DNA from: Tatumella sp. JGM118
GTDB lineage: Bacteria; Pseudomonadota; Gammaproteobacteria; Enterobacterales; Enterobacteriaceae
NCBI RefSeq assembly: GCF_018257515.1
Contig: NZ_JAERJR010000005.1
Location: 175,721 to 239,720 of the forward strand
DNA: 64,000 nt
Direction: 5' to 3'
The position numbers and the translations under genes are program-made. This document shows, piece after piece, positions 48,888-60,403 of the stretch. Positions within the stretch are counted from its first letter, which is position 1, and each line of letters opens with the position of its first letter. Below the pieces are notes generated by a model that was not told the origin of the DNA, searched no databases, and saw only the letters and a list, made by a program, of their open reading frames with translations.

Positions 48888-51020
48888 TTATTTTTTACGC
48901 CACAGCGTCAGCTGGGCCACCGTATGCTGATATTTGCGGGACGTTTCCCTGATCACAAAGGGGACATCTTCCGGCGGCGCGATTTCCTCAAAATCGGCCT
49001 GCAGAATGCGCCGTAATGCCTGTAAGGTTGTTACGGCTTCTCCGTTTTCACGGAGCCCGCCCAGCCAGTTATCTTTAGGTGTATATTCTTCAAGCCATGT
49101 ATAAGGTGATGAGAGTAGTAAGACGCCTCCTGTACGCAGCATCGGCGTGATGTCCTGCAGAAAACGGCGAGGTTCACGCAGTCTGTCCAGCAGGTTTGAG
49201 GCGAAAACAAGGTCAAACATGCCCGTCCGGGCCTTCAGGTTACAGGCATCACCCTGTGTAAAATGTACCGGCCCCTGTGCAGCATAGTCTGCTAAGGCAT
49301 CGGTCAGCCTTAATGTCCGGTAATCTACCAGCTCACCCTCACTCGGGAGCTGGTAGCGTAATTCTTCTCCCGCAGAAAGCTTTTCCGCCACATCAATAAA
49401 ACGTGCCGAATAATCCATGCCGGTCACCTGAGAGAAATAACGTGACAGCTCAAATGTTGCGCGGCCAGTCGCACAACCGATATCCAGGGCATGCGCCCGT
49501 GACTCACACCAGGGCAGTACTTTCTCTGCCAGTACCTTCGCATAATTGGCGATACCGAATTTATCCGGCCCGTACTGGAAATCCAGATATTGTGAGACCA
49601 TCAGGTCTGTTTCATAAGGATTCACTTTCTGCGTTTCCTGGTGAGATGAGATCACATACCGGAAGCCGGCATGCTGAAAGAAATGTCGTCGAAAGGCATA
49701 ACGGGCCGATTTCAGTGTCTCATTTCCTGTTGAAATGAAGCTACCGCCTTTGATCAGATTATGTTTTCCGTCAAATGTCGGTGTCGAAAAATCATCATAG
49801 AGCGGATGCACCTTGAAGCCCGGAAAACCACTGATAGGTGTCGTCGTCCACTGCCAGACATTCCCGACGATATCGTATAGCCCCGCCTGCGGAAAAAGAT
49901 CGACCGGACACGGCGAGGCTGCGTAGCTCAGATTGATATTCGCCGGCAGAGGTTCACCTGCCGCAGGCTCCTCTATCCGCTGACGTAACAGGTACCACTC
50001 CGTTTCAGAAGGGAGCTGGACCGGTTCCCCCAGGACTTCTGCTTTCCAGCGACAAAATGCGGCAGCTTCAAGCTGATTCACTTCGGCGGGCCAGTCCCAG
50101 GGCATCGGGACTTCTTCCGTCATCAGTCGTAATTTAAGCTGATCGGGGTGCAATACATCACCGACCCAGAAGGTCGGATGTTCGGCACGGGCAAACTCAC
50201 GCCATTGCCAGCCTTCCTCATCCCAGAAACGGCGGGTGTGGTAGCCGCCGGCCTGCACAAATGTCAGAAACTCCCCATGACTGACCAGCATTTTACTGGC
50301 CTGAAAGGGACTGACTTCGGTTTGCTGAAAGCCATATTCATTATCCCAGCCATACGTCTCGTCTTCTTTACCCAGTGACACCCTGCTTCCTTCAATCGCC
50401 ACCAGGCTATTTTCAGGAACCTGTGAACGCTGGTGTCTTGCCTGAGGGCTATGGGGCCAGAATGGCGAGGGCTTTACCTGGCTGAGGGGAAGCTGGCGAA
50501 TAAGCACACTGGAGGTTTCAAGGTGGATCCTTTCATGTTCGATCCCCATCAGGATAACCCATGCCGGGCTATCCCAGTGGATTGGCAGTTCCAGCGGCAT
50601 CTCTTCAATAAAATGAAGTACCTGCTGCTTTACTTTCTGACGGTACGCTCTGACATCGCTGACCGGTGGCCATGAGTAGTGCTGGTCATCCAGGTCATCC
50701 CAGCTCATTTCATCCACACCGATAGCCATCATCGATTCGATGGTGGCATCAATACGGGTGTCCAGGTATCCGCCAGCCATCAGCTTATTAATATAAAAGG
50801 TCGCCGTATGGGCATAATAGAAAATAAGCGGATGGCGCAGAGAAATTGCCTTTGTCGTCCAGGCATCCGCACTGTCCAGACATTCAAACAGACTCTCATA
50901 CAGTTCCCAGCTGTGGAGAAAATACTCCAGGATCTGTTGACGTTTTTCTGAGACATTTTCGCCGGTTAAAGGAACCGTATAAGACGGTAAAGGGAGATGT
51001 GGCTGACGGTCGGGTATCAT
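48888..51020 (-). CDS. ovoA: Ovothiol biosynthesis enzyme OvoA
   Basis: 710 aa with three parts: a DinB-like N-terminal domain with the iron motif H162-x3-H166-x-E168 (HERIHLE), a formylglycine-generating-enzyme-like sulfoxide synthase domain (about 205-445, with VGNVWQWT and FRHAF-type segments), and a C-terminal SAM methyltransferase (ALDIGCATGRATFELSRYF). OvoA joins cysteine to histidine C5 as 5-histidylcysteine sulfoxide. Its methyltransferase later methylates the imidazole to give ovothiol A. The intermediate PLP lyase (OvoB) is not nearby. OvoA was first characterised in Erwinia tasmaniensis, which supports an Erwiniaceae relative. Alone between viaA and asnC. Confidence 0.93.
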   Translation of the reverse strand: MIPDRQPHLPLPSYTVPLTGENVSEKRQQILEYFLHSWELYESLFECLDSADAWTTKAISLRHPLIFYYAHTATFYINKLMAGGYLDTRIDATIESMMAIGVDEMSWDDLDDQHYSWPPVSDVRAYRQKVKQQVLHFIEEMPLELPIHWDSPAWVILMGIEHERIHLETSSVLIRQLPLSQVKPSPFWPHSPQARHQRSQVPENSLVAIEGSRVSLGKEDETYGWDNEYGFQQTEVSPFQASKMLVSHGEFLTFVQAGGYHTRRFWDEEGWQWREFARAEHPTFWVGDVLHPDQLKLRLMTEEVPMPWDWPAEVNQLEAAAFCRWKAEVLGEPVQLPSETEWYLLRQRIEEPAAGEPLPANINLSYAASPCPVDLFPQAGLYDIVGNVWQWTTTPISGFPGFKVHPLYDDFSTPTFDGKHNLIKGGSFISTGNETLKSARYAFRRHFFQHAGFRYVISSHQETQKVNPYETDLMVSQYLDFQYGPDKFGIANYAKVLAEKVLPWCESRAHALDIGCATGRATFELSRYFSQVTGMDYSARFIDVAEKLSAGEELRYQLPSEGELVDYRTLRLTDALADYAAQGPVHFTQGDACNLKARTGMFDLVFASNLLDRLREPRRFLQDITPMLRTGGVLLLSSPYTWLEEYTPKDNWLGGLRENGEAVTTLQALRRILQADFEEIAPPEDVPFVIRETSRKYQHTVAQLTLWRKK

Positions 51021-51081
51021 TACTGAAGGGCTCCGCTATGCTTAGGCCGGTATGTACTGACTATAGCAGAGAATCATAGCC

Positions 51082-52542
51082 TTACCTCTTCAGACGTCGC
51101 AGTAATCGCATCCGTAACCGGGTATCAAATTTCCAGATATGATCAAAGAGTCTCAGGATCCCGGGTTTACCGTGCGGGGAAAGCGTCACGGCATGGAACC
51201 GCTGTTGCCGTTGCTGGCGGATCTTCTCCAGCCGCTGGATCAACTCTCCCGGCAACCGCTGGGCGATAAAATCGGAGATAATGACGGCATCGGCATCCCG
51301 CCAGGCCTCTGTTTCCAGCTGATCAGCGACGGTATTCAGGCACTGCGCCAGGTCGGTTCCGCCCCGGAAACGCTGGCTCAGAAAACGGGTAGCCTGCTGC
51401 AGACCATCTTCCGCGGTCAGTTCATAGTGGATAACTTCGCTGGCAAATAACATCACGTGGCAACGGCGCTTTCCGGTGAGCGCGATTTTAAGTAAAGCGA
51501 GGCAGAATCCTTTGGCGCAGCGTTCATTAAACCCGCCCATCGAGCCGGATGTATCCACACAGACAATAAAAGGGCCTGCCGGGGTTGGATCTTTCTTATG
51601 TCCGGTCACGGGGTGGTGCCGTAGTTCTTCGTGATACGACTCCCCCTGGAGCTGATAGGTCAGCAGACGTTTCTCCACCAGCCGGCGATAAAATTCCAGT
51701 TCAAGTTCCGTGATGCTCAGCGCGGCCAGTTCCGGAGGCAGCAGACGTAAAATATCATCGCTTTGGTGGATGCCGCTGACCTCTTCAGGAACGGACTCCG
51801 TATGGGGAACCCGGACCTTTTGTATACCCGTGGCGGTCTTTTCGGCAGGTTCTGCCGCAGATTCGCGGCTACGCCCTAATTGTGCAGCCAGAGAAGAAAG
51901 CTCAGGATGTGTTTTCAGGAATTCGCTGTATTCCACGATTAAATCCGCATCCCCCTTTTGTAACGGCGCTTTACTCCAATCCCATAAATGGCCGGCGGCG
52001 GCCTCCTCGTCTTCTTCCAGTAAGGGGGACAGTTGACCGGCTAAGGAAATCCGCTGCTGTAATTCATTGATTATGCGTTCTCTGTGCTGTTCCAGCAGGT
52101 CTTCATTCAGGGTCGCCGTCTGTAATGTCAGGTTCAGCCGCCAGCGTTGAAAAAAAAGACTCTGTTGTGCCGGAGTAAACAGAGTGTCATCGGCCTGCCT
52201 CTTCAGATTTTCTGCTTCTTCGGTAAACGGAGAGTTGAGCTGTTCCAGTGCCTGCAGGGTTTCAGGTAACTGCTGACTGAAGGTATACAGGCTGAGTCCT
52301 TTTTGTCGCGTATAGAGTGAAAATTCCTGAGCCAGCGCAGCCGGTACCGGTGTATTTTTCTGCTCTTCGCTGATGGCGGCTTTAATCGCAGGTAAATCAC
52401 GCAGCAGAGCCTTTTTCAACGCAGGGCTTTTCTCCAGAAACATCACCAGCTGCGGGGCTGCCAGGAGTGTCGTCAGAAAGTCATTAAGTGAGTCGTAATC
52501 ATTAAATGTCAGCAGACTTAACAGCGTATCGATAGAAATCAT
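51082..52542 (-). CDS. viaA: VWA-domain protein ViaA
   Basis: 486 aa. The C-terminal von Willebrand A domain carries the metal-binding site VDTSGSMGG. The N-terminal part is helical. It partners the MoxR ATPase RavA, encoded just upstream with a four-base overlap (52539-52542). The pair interacts with LdcI and respiratory complexes in E. coli. Confidence 0.96.
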   Translation of the reverse strand: MISIDTLLSLLTFNDYDSLNDFLTTLLAAPQLVMFLEKSPALKKALLRDLPAIKAAISEEQKNTPVPAALAQEFSLYTRQKGLSLYTFSQQLPETLQALEQLNSPFTEEAENLKRQADDTLFTPAQQSLFFQRWRLNLTLQTATLNEDLLEQHRERIINELQQRISLAGQLSPLLEEDEEAAAGHLWDWSKAPLQKGDADLIVEYSEFLKTHPELSSLAAQLGRSRESAAEPAEKTATGIQKVRVPHTESVPEEVSGIHQSDDILRLLPPELAALSITELELEFYRRLVEKRLLTYQLQGESYHEELRHHPVTGHKKDPTPAGPFIVCVDTSGSMGGFNERCAKGFCLALLKIALTGKRRCHVMLFASEVIHYELTAEDGLQQATRFLSQRFRGGTDLAQCLNTVADQLETEAWRDADAVIISDFIAQRLPGELIQRLEKIRQQRQQRFHAVTLSPHGKPGILRLFDHIWKFDTRLRMRLLRRLKR

Positions 52543-54035
52543 TGCATTGCCTGTTCTATCTGATCCGCCACATCCTGCAGACTGTGTTCAATAAGTGCCA
52601 GCCACTTATCATCGATGAAAAGGCAGTGCTGATGCTGACGGAAAAGTAAACGTTGTGTCTGTAGCTGCTCCTTAAGTGCCTGCAGGCCGAGGGTGATTTC
52701 TTCGGGTAATGGCGTTTTCGGACTGCTGACGGAGGCGCTCAGCCCGGAGGATTGCAGACTGATATCCCGGATGTTCAACCGGTTACGGTCATCAATATAC
52801 AAATCCAGCGATTGTGCAAAGCCCATGCCGTTGAGCTTTCCTTTGATCTCTCCGCCTTTCTGAAGCCATTGGCTCAGGTCTTCTCTGCTGATCACCAGAT
52901 GCGATACGTTTAAATTATGCAGTGTCAGCGGGGAGAGCAAAATCAGCGTCAGCTGTTCCTCTGTCAGATCCTGAGGTAAGGCCGGATGAGCCTTACGGCC
53001 AAACAATGTACTTTGTTTTTCCAGCGTTAATATTTGTTGCTCATTCATCTGTCGTTGCAGCGTTACTTTACGGGCTTGCAGCTGGCGCAGTTTGAGTAAA
53101 ATAGCCTGTTGCTCCCATCCGTAACCGGTAACCAGTGACTGAATTTCCTGCTCAATCAGTTGCATAGAAGCTGTGTCGTGCCATAAACAGTCTTTCAGTA
53201 ATATCAGGTCTACCGGTGCAATCGCATCACGGCCACTGAAGAAGGCACTGGCCTGCAGTAGCCGGGTGGCTTTCTTCCAGCGGCGGTCTGAGATATAGGG
53301 AGCATCAGCCTGATTTTCCAGCTGATGACGTAACCGGTAAATCAGTTCAAAGACGGTATCCGGCAGGGCGATGCGGGGAATATTTTTTTGCCATTGCTGA
53401 TATTCGTCATGGGTAATACGCAAAGACTCCCCCGACGGAGTGACGGGCTCTTCTCCTGATGCGGTCAGCATATTGCGGAAATTGTTTTTACTACTGACAT
53501 TATCAAGGCATAGTCGTATCAGCATACGATCATAGAGGGCTGTCAGCCCGCTGTCTTCTTCCGGGAACTCATTGGATGCGGTGATCAGTAATCGCATCGG
53601 AATAGTGGTTTCACTGTCACCGTTGCGGAACCGGCGTTCATTAATGGCGGTGAGTAATGTATTCAGGATGGCCGGTCCGGCTTTCCATATTTCATCCAGG
53701 AACACTATTTCGGCTTCAGGAAGATAGCCACGGGTCAGGCGCTGATAACGTCCTTCATCTTTTAGCGCCTGAATAGAGAGCGGACCGAAGACCTCTTCCG
53801 GTGTTGAAAAGCGGGTCATCAGGTATTCAAAAGCCCGGGCATCCTGAAATGCATACTTCAGCCGGCGGGCAATCAGACTTTTGGCAATCCCCGGCGGACC
53901 CATCAGGAATACGCTTTCACCACAAAGAGCAGCCAGCAGACACAACCGGATAGTGTGGTGTCTTTCATACAGCCCTTTTTCCAGCATATCGCTGAGGCGC
54001 GTAATTCTGTCAGCTAAAAGATGAGTCAATGCCAT
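52539..54035 (-). CDS. ravA: MoxR-type AAA+ ATPase RavA
   Basis: 498 aa from ATG 54035 (longer frame to 54086 rejected since alignment to RavA starts at [12 protein letters not shown]). Walker A is GPPGIAKS, Walker B VFLDEIW, sensor 1 [10 protein letters not shown]. Middle domains bind LdcI. C-terminal region is moderately divergent from the E. coli protein. Convergent neighbour is none: kup is divergent with a shared 262-bp promoter region. Confidence 0.96.
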   Translation of the reverse strand: MALTHLLADRITRLSDMLEKGLYERHHTIRLCLLAALCGESVFLMGPPGIAKSLIARRLKYAFQDARAFEYLMTRFSTPEEVFGPLSIQALKDEGRYQRLTRGYLPEAEIVFLDEIWKAGPAILNTLLTAINERRFRNGDSETTIPMRLLITASNEFPEEDSGLTALYDRMLIRLCLDNVSSKNNFRNMLTASGEEPVTPSGESLRITHDEYQQWQKNIPRIALPDTVFELIYRLRHQLENQADAPYISDRRWKKATRLLQASAFFSGRDAIAPVDLILLKDCLWHDTASMQLIEQEIQSLVTGYGWEQQAILLKLRQLQARKVTLQRQMNEQQILTLEKQSTLFGRKAHPALPQDLTEEQLTLILLSPLTLHNLNVSHLVISREDLSQWLQKGGEIKGKLNGMGFAQSLDLYIDDRNRLNIRDISLQSSGLSASVSSPKTPLPEEITLGLQALKEQLQTQRLLFRQHQHCLFIDDKWLALIEHSLQDVADQIEQAMQ

Positions 54036-54297
54036 AATAATAATTGAGTCCTTGTAATAACCGTCGGGATGCTGTCTTTCCGGCATCCTGCCATGATAAA
54101 CCGGCAGAGGAGGCGCGAAATGATAATCTTTAAGATTGTCCCATCACCGCAGGGTTCTGCAACGGGTTAATAATCAATTTTAGATACCTTTTATCGATAA
54201 CCGGGTGGGTTTTCTGATGAATAAGTGCATACTGTGCCACTTTGGCGGTTAATAAGGCACGTTTTTACGGGATTGGTTAAAAACAAGATAAAATGAT

Positions 54298-56166
54298 ATG
54301 AGCTCAAATAACAAACAATCAACCGGCGCATTGACGCTAGCAGCTATCGGTGTGGTTTATGGTGATATAGGAACCAGCCCGCTGTATACACTACGTGAGT
54401 GCCTTTCGGGGCAATTTGGTTTTGGCATCGAGCAGGAGTCCGTGTTTGGCTTTCTGTCATTGATTTTCTGGTTATTAATCCTTGTCGTTTCTCTGAAGTA
54501 CATCAGCTACGTCATGCGGGCGGATAATGCCGGTGAGGGTGGAATACTGACGCTGATGTCGCTTGCCGGACGAAATACCGGTGCCCGGGCGACGGCCATC
54601 CTGCTTATCATGGGGCTGGTGGGCGGGAGTTTCTTCTATGGCGAGGTCGTCATTACGCCAGCCATTTCGGTGATGTCTGCAATGGAAGGTCTGGAAATTG
54701 CGGCCCCTTCGCTGGATGCCTATATTGTTCCTCTTTCTATTGCTGTTCTGACACTCCTCTTTCTGATCCAGAAACATGGTACCGGGCTGGTGGGGAAAAT
54801 GTTTGCCCCCGTCATGCTTATCTGGTTTCTGGTACTGGCGGTCCTGGGTGTTAACAGTATTATCCGGAACCCTGTCGTCTTACAGGCGCTGAATCCCTGG
54901 CATGCCGTGGAATTTTTCCTGCATTACAAGACGGTGTCCTTTTTTGCCCTGGGGGCGGTGGTTCTGTCGATCACCGGGGTTGAAGCCTTATATGCCGATA
55001 TGGGACATTTCGGGAAATTGCCGATACGTATTGCCTGGTTTAGTGTTGTTCTGCCTTCACTGGTACTTAACTATTTTGGACAGGGGGCTTTGCTGCTTGC
55101 TCATCCTGAAGCCATTAAAAACCCGTTCTTTCTGCTGGCTCCGGACTGGGCGCTGATCCCGATGTTATTGCTGGCGACCCTGGCCACCGTGATTGCCTCG
55201 CAGGCAGTGATCTCCGGGGTATTTTCACTGACCCGGCAGGCGGTACGTCTCGGGTATTTGTCGCCAATGAGAATCATCCATACGTCTGAAATGGAATCCG
55301 GCCAGATCTATATCCCTATGATCAACTGGTTACTGTATTCGGCGGTGCTGGTGGTGATTATCTGTTTCAAACATTCCAGCAATCTTGCCGCAGCGTATGG
55401 TATTGCCGTCACCGGCACGATGATCCTGACCACCATTTTGTCCTGTACGGTGGCACGTAAGAACTGGCACTGGAATATATTCCTGGTGGGAATAATTTTC
55501 ATCGTCCTGCTGTGTATTGATGTGCCTTTATTCAGTGCAAACCTGATAAAAATCTTCTCAGGTGGCTGGCTGCCACTGTGTCTGGCACTGGTTATGTTTA
55601 TTATTATGACGACCTGGAAAAGCGAACGATTCCGGGTCCTGCGCCGGATGCATGAACACGGTAATTCTCTGGAAGCGATGATCGCCTCACTGGAGAAAAA
55701 CCCGCCACTGCGGGTGCCCGGAACGGCCGTATTTATGTCCAGGGTGCTGAATGTCATTCCATTCGCGATGCTGCATAACCTCAAACACAACAAGATATTA
55801 CACGAGCGGGTAGTGCTGCTGACGTTACGTACTGAAGATGCCCCGTATGTTCATAATGTACGTCGTGTCACTATAGAACAACTCTCTCCGACCTTCTGGC
55901 GGGTGGTCGCCAGCTATGGCTGGCGTGAAACGCCAAACGTAGAAGAAATCTTTCATCGGTGCGGACTGGAAGGTCTGAACTGCAGAATGATGGATACTTC
56001 GTTCTTTATGTCAAGAGAGTCGCTGATTCTGGGGAAACGTCCATGGTATCTGCGATTGCGCGGTAAGTTATTTATGGCTCTGCAACGTAACGCGTTACGG
56101 GCTCCGGATCAGTTTGAAATCCCGCCTAACCGGGTCATTGAACTGGGAACCCAGGTAGAGTTCTGA
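54298..56166 (+). CDS. kup: Low-affinity potassium transporter Kup
   Basis: 622 aa, same length as E. coli. The start region is [20 protein letters not shown], the conserved Kup/HAK signature. About twelve membrane segments are followed by a cytoplasmic tail. It is a constitutive K+/H+ uptake system. No riboswitch was seen upstream. Confidence 0.97.
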   Translation: MSSNNKQSTGALTLAAIGVVYGDIGTSPLYTLRECLSGQFGFGIEQESVFGFLSLIFWLLILVVSLKYISYVMRADNAGEGGILTLMSLAGRNTGARATAILLIMGLVGGSFFYGEVVITPAISVMSAMEGLEIAAPSLDAYIVPLSIAVLTLLFLIQKHGTGLVGKMFAPVMLIWFLVLAVLGVNSIIRNPVVLQALNPWHAVEFFLHYKTVSFFALGAVVLSITGVEALYADMGHFGKLPIRIAWFSVVLPSLVLNYFGQGALLLAHPEAIKNPFFLLAPDWALIPMLLLATLATVIASQAVISGVFSLTRQAVRLGYLSPMRIIHTSEMESGQIYIPMINWLLYSAVLVVIICFKHSSNLAAAYGIAVTGTMILTTILSCTVARKNWHWNIFLVGIIFIVLLCIDVPLFSANLIKIFSGGWLPLCLALVMFIIMTTWKSERFRVLRRMHEHGNSLEAMIASLEKNPPLRVPGTAVFMSRVLNVIPFAMLHNLKHNKILHERVVLLTLRTEDAPYVHNVRRVTIEQLSPTFWRVVASYGWRETPNVEEIFHRCGLEGLNCRMMDTSFFMSRESLILGKRPWYLRLRGKLFMALQRNALRAPDQFEIPPNRVIELGTQVEF

Positions 56167-56170
56167 TTAA

Positions 56171-56196
56171 CGGGAGCGGTCATCGTGTATGGCCGC
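56171..56196 (+). terminator. Hairpin after kup
   Basis: GAGCGGTCA pairs with TGGCCGCTC (two G-U pairs) around a short loop, starting a few bases after the stop. The T-tract is weak. Confidence 0.4.
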
Positions 56197-56383
56197 TCTC
56201 ACCCCCTCCGGCAGTCATCGGTTTCCCTTCTCCGCGATGACAGCGTCGTCGGGAACAGAAGAAACACTCCCCCGGCGCTGAAAGACAACACTGAACCGAA
56301 TCCGCTCAGTGGTATTCTGCAGACTTTCTCTCAGACTGACGTTGCCGGCATTCTTACTTTCCTGCAGCAATAACCCTCCCTGT

Positions 56384-56399
56384 TGTGACCTTTATCACA
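56384..56399. promoter_or_regulatory. CRP site of the rbs operon
   Basis: TGTGACCTTTATCACA has perfect TGTGA-N6-TCACA halves, about 140 bp before rbsD. It fits catabolite control of ribose genes known in E. coli. Confidence 0.88.
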
Positions 56400-56435
56400 G
56401 CGCGATCACTGCGTTTTTACCCCTCTGTGTCCTGG

Positions 56436-56452
56436 CTGCGAAATGTTTCGAT
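56436..56452. promoter_or_regulatory. Upstream RbsR-like half-perfect operator
   Basis: CTGCGAAATGTTTCGAT resembles the RbsR palindrome with its centre changed (GCGAAA-TG-TTTCG). It lies 78 bp upstream of the main operator, a distance that could allow looping. Confidence 0.5.
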
Positions 56453-56511
56453 AGTGATCACATATTCATTGCCCGTCGATTGTTTTCCCCCAACGGTTAC
56501 TTAGACTTCAT

Positions 56512-56530
56512 TCAGCGAAACGTTTCGCTC
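56512..56530. promoter_or_regulatory. RbsR operator
   Basis: AGCGAAACGTTTCGCT (56514-56529) is a perfect 16-bp LacI-family palindrome, 12 bp before the rbsD start codon. It matches the E. coli RbsR operator and lets RbsR block rbs transcription without ribose. Confidence 0.92.
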
Positions 56531-56541
56531 AGGAGTGAAAA

Positions 56542-56961
56542 ATGAAAAAAGGCACCTTACTGAACTCTGAGATTTCGTCCGTCGTTTCCCGCTTAGGGCA
56601 CACCGACAGCCTGACCATCAGTGATGCAGGTTTGCCTGTCCCGCGAGGGCCTCAACGGATTGATCTGGCGCTGACGGCGGGGGTGCCGGGTTTTTTACAG
56701 GTAGTCGCGGCAGTGACTGACGAAATGCAGGTCGAGAGTGCCATCCTGGCGGAAGAAATATTGCTGCACAATGTTCAATTACACAGTGACCTGATTGCAC
56801 TGATGGAACACCTGCAACACCGGCAGGGTAATACCATCGATATTACCTACATGAGCCATCAACAGTTCAAAGAAAGAACACAATCCAGTCAGGCTATCGT
56901 TCGCAGCGGGGAGTGTTCCCCGTACGCGAATATCATCCTTAATGCTGGCGTAACCTTCTGA
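56542..56961 (+). CDS. rbsD: D-ribose pyranase
   Basis: 139 aa. [20 protein letters not shown] is the family signature with catalytic residues, and [10 protein letters not shown] closes the domain. It interconverts ribopyranose and ribofuranose before phosphorylation. First gene of rbs operon. Confidence 0.97.
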   Translation: MKKGTLLNSEISSVVSRLGHTDSLTISDAGLPVPRGPQRIDLALTAGVPGFLQVVAAVTDEMQVESAILAEEILLHNVQLHSDLIALMEHLQHRQGNTIDITYMSHQQFKERTQSSQAIVRSGECSPYANIILNAGVTF

Positions 56962-56968
56962 GGCTGTT

Positions 56969-58474
56969 ATGCAACCATTATTGCAACTCACAGGCATTAC
57001 TAAATCTTTCCCCGGCGTAAAAGCCTTATCAAAGGCTGCACTATCCGTCTATCCGGGGCGGGTGATGGCATTGGTCGGGGAAAACGGTGCCGGCAAGTCG
57101 ACCATGATGAAAATCCTGACCGGGATCTACGCGCGGGATGCCGGTCGCTTTGAATGGCTGGGAAAAGAGACCACGTTCGACAGTCCTAAGGCTTCACAGG
57201 CGGCCGGCATTGGCATCATTCATCAGGAACTCAACCTGATCCCGCAACTGAGTGTGGCTGAGAATATTTTCCTGGGCCGGGAAGTTGTGAACTGTTTCGG
57301 CCGCATTCAGTGGAAACAGATGTACCAACAGGCAGAGGCAGTAATGAAACGCCTGAATCTGCGCCTCAGCAGTCATCAGCGGGTGGACGATTTATCGATT
57401 GGCGATCAGCAGATGGTTGAGATTGCCAGGGTACTGAGCTTTGAATCCAGGGTCATCATCATGGATGAGCCGACAGATGCGCTGACCGATACAGAAACAG
57501 CCTCCCTGTTTCGTGTCATCAAGGATCTAAAGGCGCAGGGGTGCGGCATTGTTTATATCTCTCACCGGATGAAAGAGATTTTTGAAATTTGCGATGATGT
57601 CACGGTATTTCGCGATGGTCAGTTCATCGCCGAACGGCAGGTCAACACGCTTACAGAAGAGTCACTGATTGAAATGATGGTGGGGCGTAAGCTTGAAGAG
57701 CAATACCCCCGGCTGGATAAATCGCCGGGCGGTGTTCTTATGGCTGTTGAGCATCTCAGCGGGTCCGGGGTGAAGGATGTCAGTTTTACTCTGCGCAAAG
57801 GGGAAATCCTTGGTGTCTCGGGCCTGATGGGGTCCGGGCGTACCGAACTCATGAAGGTGCTGTACGGCGCGCTCCCACGATCAGCCGGTAGTGTGACCCT
57901 GGAGGGGAAAGCTATACGGGTACGTTCACCGGAAGAGGGGTTACAGCAAGGAATCGTCTATATCACGGAAGATCGTAAACGTGATGGGCTGGTATCAGGG
58001 ATGTCGGTAAAAGAAAATATGTCGCTGACCGCGCTCAGGTATTTCAGCCACCAGGGTGGGCGTCTGAAACATGCAGCCGAACAATTGGCGGTGAGTGACT
58101 TTATCAGGTTATTCAATATCAAAACCCCTTCGATGAATCAGCCGGTAGGTCTGTTATCCGGAGGTAATCAACAAAAAATTGCTATCGCACGAGGTCTGAT
58201 GACCCGGCCTAAGGTCCTCATTCTGGATGAACCTACCCGCGGTGTGGATGTTGGCGCGAAGAAAGAAATTTATCAGTTAATTAACCAGTTTAAAGACGAA
58301 GGCATGAGCATCATCCTCGTTTCTTCTGAAATGCCGGAAGTTCTGGGGATGAGCGACCGGGTGTTAGTGATGCATGAAGGGCAACTGAGCGGTGACTTTC
58401 CTGTCGGGCAGGCATCACAGGAAATACTGATGGCGGCGGCAGTTGGCAAACCTCAAAACGCGGAGCAGGCATAA
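56969..58474 (+). CDS. rbsA: Ribose ABC transporter ATPase
   Basis: 501 aa with two ATPase halves. The first has Walker [10 protein letters not shown] and a signature near [14 protein letters not shown]. The second half has a degenerate Walker A ([10 protein letters not shown]) and [15 protein letters not shown]. This is the sugar-transporter pattern. Seven bases after rbsD. Confidence 0.97.
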   Translation: MQPLLQLTGITKSFPGVKALSKAALSVYPGRVMALVGENGAGKSTMMKILTGIYARDAGRFEWLGKETTFDSPKASQAAGIGIIHQELNLIPQLSVAENIFLGREVVNCFGRIQWKQMYQQAEAVMKRLNLRLSSHQRVDDLSIGDQQMVEIARVLSFESRVIIMDEPTDALTDTETASLFRVIKDLKAQGCGIVYISHRMKEIFEICDDVTVFRDGQFIAERQVNTLTEESLIEMMVGRKLEEQYPRLDKSPGGVLMAVEHLSGSGVKDVSFTLRKGEILGVSGLMGSGRTELMKVLYGALPRSAGSVTLEGKAIRVRSPEEGLQQGIVYITEDRKRDGLVSGMSVKENMSLTALRYFSHQGGRLKHAAEQLAVSDFIRLFNIKTPSMNQPVGLLSGGNQQKIAIARGLMTRPKVLILDEPTRGVDVGAKKEIYQLINQFKDEGMSIILVSSEMPEVLGMSDRVLVMHEGQLSGDFPVGQASQEILMAAAVGKPQNAEQA

Positions 58475-58475
58475 T

Positions 58476-59444
58476 ATGAGTACACATACACTTCCCTCAC
58501 GCCGCCTGTTCAGTAAAGCCTGGCTGCTTGAACAGAAATCCCTGATTGCACTTCTGGTATTGATTGCCATTGTTTCCGGGATGAGTCACAACTTTTTCAC
58601 CCTGGCGAATCTGTTCAATATTCTTCAGCAAACCTCTGTTAACGCCATTATGGCGGTGGGGATGACTCTGGTTATTCTGACATCAGGAATTGATCTTTCT
58701 GTCGGGTCATTACTGGCGCTGACCGGTGCGGTGGCTGCATCCCTCGTGGGGATGGAGGTGAATTCACTGCTGGCTATTACGATATCGCTGGGGCTGGGCG
58801 CATTTATCGGGGGGATTACCGGGTTTATTGTCGCTAAAGGGAAAGTTCAGGCATTTATTGCCACCCTGGTCATGATGCTGCTGCTGCGGGGAGCCACTCT
58901 GGTTTATACCAACGGCAGCCCGATCAGTACCGGCTTTAACGATAATGCGGATCTGTTCGGTTGGTTCGGTATTGGCCGGCCGCTGGGGATCCCTACGCCG
59001 GTCTGGTTAATGGCGATTATCTTTCTTGCTGCAGGGTACATGCTTCATCACACCCGGCTGGGGCGCTATATCTATGCACTGGGAGGTAATGAAGCCGCGG
59101 CCCGGCTTTCCGGTATCAGTGTGAATCGGGTAAAAGTCACCGTTTATGCACTGTGTGGCCTGCTCGCCGCGCTGGCCGGAACCATTGAAGTAGCGCGTCT
59201 TTCTTCTGCACAACCTACCGCCGGTACCGGTTATGAACTGGATGCGATTGCGGCCGTTGTGCTGGGGGGAACCAGTCTGTCCGGAGGAAAGGGGCGGGTC
59301 ATGGGGACCCTGATTGGTGCGCTGATCCTCGGTTTTCTTAACAATGGGTTGAATCTGATAGGTGTTTCTTCTTACTACCAAATGATTGTCAAAGCTGTAG
59401 TGATATTACTGGCGGTACTGATAGATAAAAAAAGCAATAACTGA
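58476..59444 (+). CDS. rbsC: Ribose ABC transporter permease
   Basis: 322 aa from ATG 58476, one base after the rbsA stop. A longer frame would run back into rbsA. Multiple hydrophobic segments and the conserved TSGIDLSVGSLLALTGAV are present. Imports ribose with RbsA and RbsB. Confidence 0.96.
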   Translation: MSTHTLPSRRLFSKAWLLEQKSLIALLVLIAIVSGMSHNFFTLANLFNILQQTSVNAIMAVGMTLVILTSGIDLSVGSLLALTGAVAASLVGMEVNSLLAITISLGLGAFIGGITGFIVAKGKVQAFIATLVMMLLLRGATLVYTNGSPISTGFNDNADLFGWFGIGRPLGIPTPVWLMAIIFLAAGYMLHHTRLGRYIYALGGNEAAARLSGISVNRVKVTVYALCGLLAALAGTIEVARLSSAQPTAGTGYELDAIAAVVLGGTSLSGGKGRVMGTLIGALILGFLNNGLNLIGVSSYYQMIVKAVVILLAVLIDKKSNN

Positions 59445-59469
59445 TTGATTACCCTACAGGATTAATAAT

Positions 59470-60345
59470 ATGAAAAAACTTACTGCATTGGCCTTAATGT
59501 TAGGCGTCACGTTTAGTACTCAGGTGCTGGCGAAAGATACCCTCGCGCTGGTGATATCTACGCTGGATAATCCGTTTTTTGTCACCCTGAAAGAGGGGGC
59601 GCAGAAAGAAGCCGATAAGCTGGGATATCATCTGGTGGTGCTTGATTCCCAGAATAACCCGGCGAAAGAACTGGCAAATGTGCAGGATCTGATGGTGCGC
59701 GGAACCAAAGCCATCCTGATTAACCCGACAGATTCCGATGCAGTGAGTAACGCGGTAAAAATTGCGAACCAGGCTCAGATTCCGGTGATCACGCTTGATC
59801 GCTCAGCCAGTCAGGGTAAGGTCGTCAGTCACATTGCTTCTGATAACCGGGCGGGAGGGAAGCTGGCCGGAGATTTTATCGCTAAGCAGTTGGGGGAGGG
59901 GGTAAAAGTTATCGAACTGGAGGGGATTGCCGGAACCTCTGTTGCCCGTGAACGGGGGGAAGGCTTCAGACAGGCCTCTGATGCCCATAAATTCAGTGTT
60001 CTTGCCCGCCAGCCTGCTGATTTCGATCGGACCAAGGGGCTGAATGTGATGCAAAACCTGCTCACGGCCCACCCTGATGTGCAGGCCGTTTTTGCTCAGA
60101 ATGACGAAATGGCGCTCGGTGCGATGCGTGCCCTGCAAACTGCCGGTAAAACTGGGGTCATCGTCGTAGGATTTGACGGAACGCCTGATGGAGTGAAAGC
60201 GGTTGAGGGCGGTAAGCTGGCTGCGACAGTCGCTCAGTTACCGGAGCAGATTGGTAAAACCGGTGTAGACACGGCAGACAACGTACTTAAAGGGAAAAAG
60301 GTCGCGGCCCTGATACCGGTAGAATTGAAGCTGGTGACCCGATAA
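59470..60345 (+). CDS. rbsB: Ribose periplasmic binding protein
   Basis: 291 aa with a Sec signal peptide ending VLA. The mature chain begins [19 protein letters not shown], the ribose-binding start. Other ligand segments are [10 protein letters not shown] and [13 protein letters not shown]. Also serves as chemoreceptor ligand in relatives. Confidence 0.97.
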   Translation: MKKLTALALMLGVTFSTQVLAKDTLALVISTLDNPFFVTLKEGAQKEADKLGYHLVVLDSQNNPAKELANVQDLMVRGTKAILINPTDSDAVSNAVKIANQAQIPVITLDRSASQGKVVSHIASDNRAGGKLAGDFIAKQLGEGVKVIELEGIAGTSVARERGEGFRQASDAHKFSVLARQPADFDRTKGLNVMQNLLTAHPDVQAVFAQNDEMALGAMRALQTAGKTGVIVVGFDGTPDGVKAVEGGKLAATVAQLPEQIGKTGVDTADNVLKGKKVAALIPVELKLVTR

Positions 60346-60364
60346 CGCAGCATAACTCTCATAC

Positions 60365-60380
60365 GCGCCCCCGGGGGCGC
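60365..60380 (+). repeat. GC-rich palindrome between rbsB and rbsK
   Basis: GCGCCCCCGGGGGCGC is a perfect 16-bp palindrome followed by TTTTA, 20 bases after rbsB. It may partly terminate transcription or stabilise the highly expressed upstream mRNA, as intercistronic hairpins in this operon do elsewhere. Confidence 0.75.
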
Positions 60381-60403
60381 TTTTATCCGGATAAAAGCCT
60401 CCT

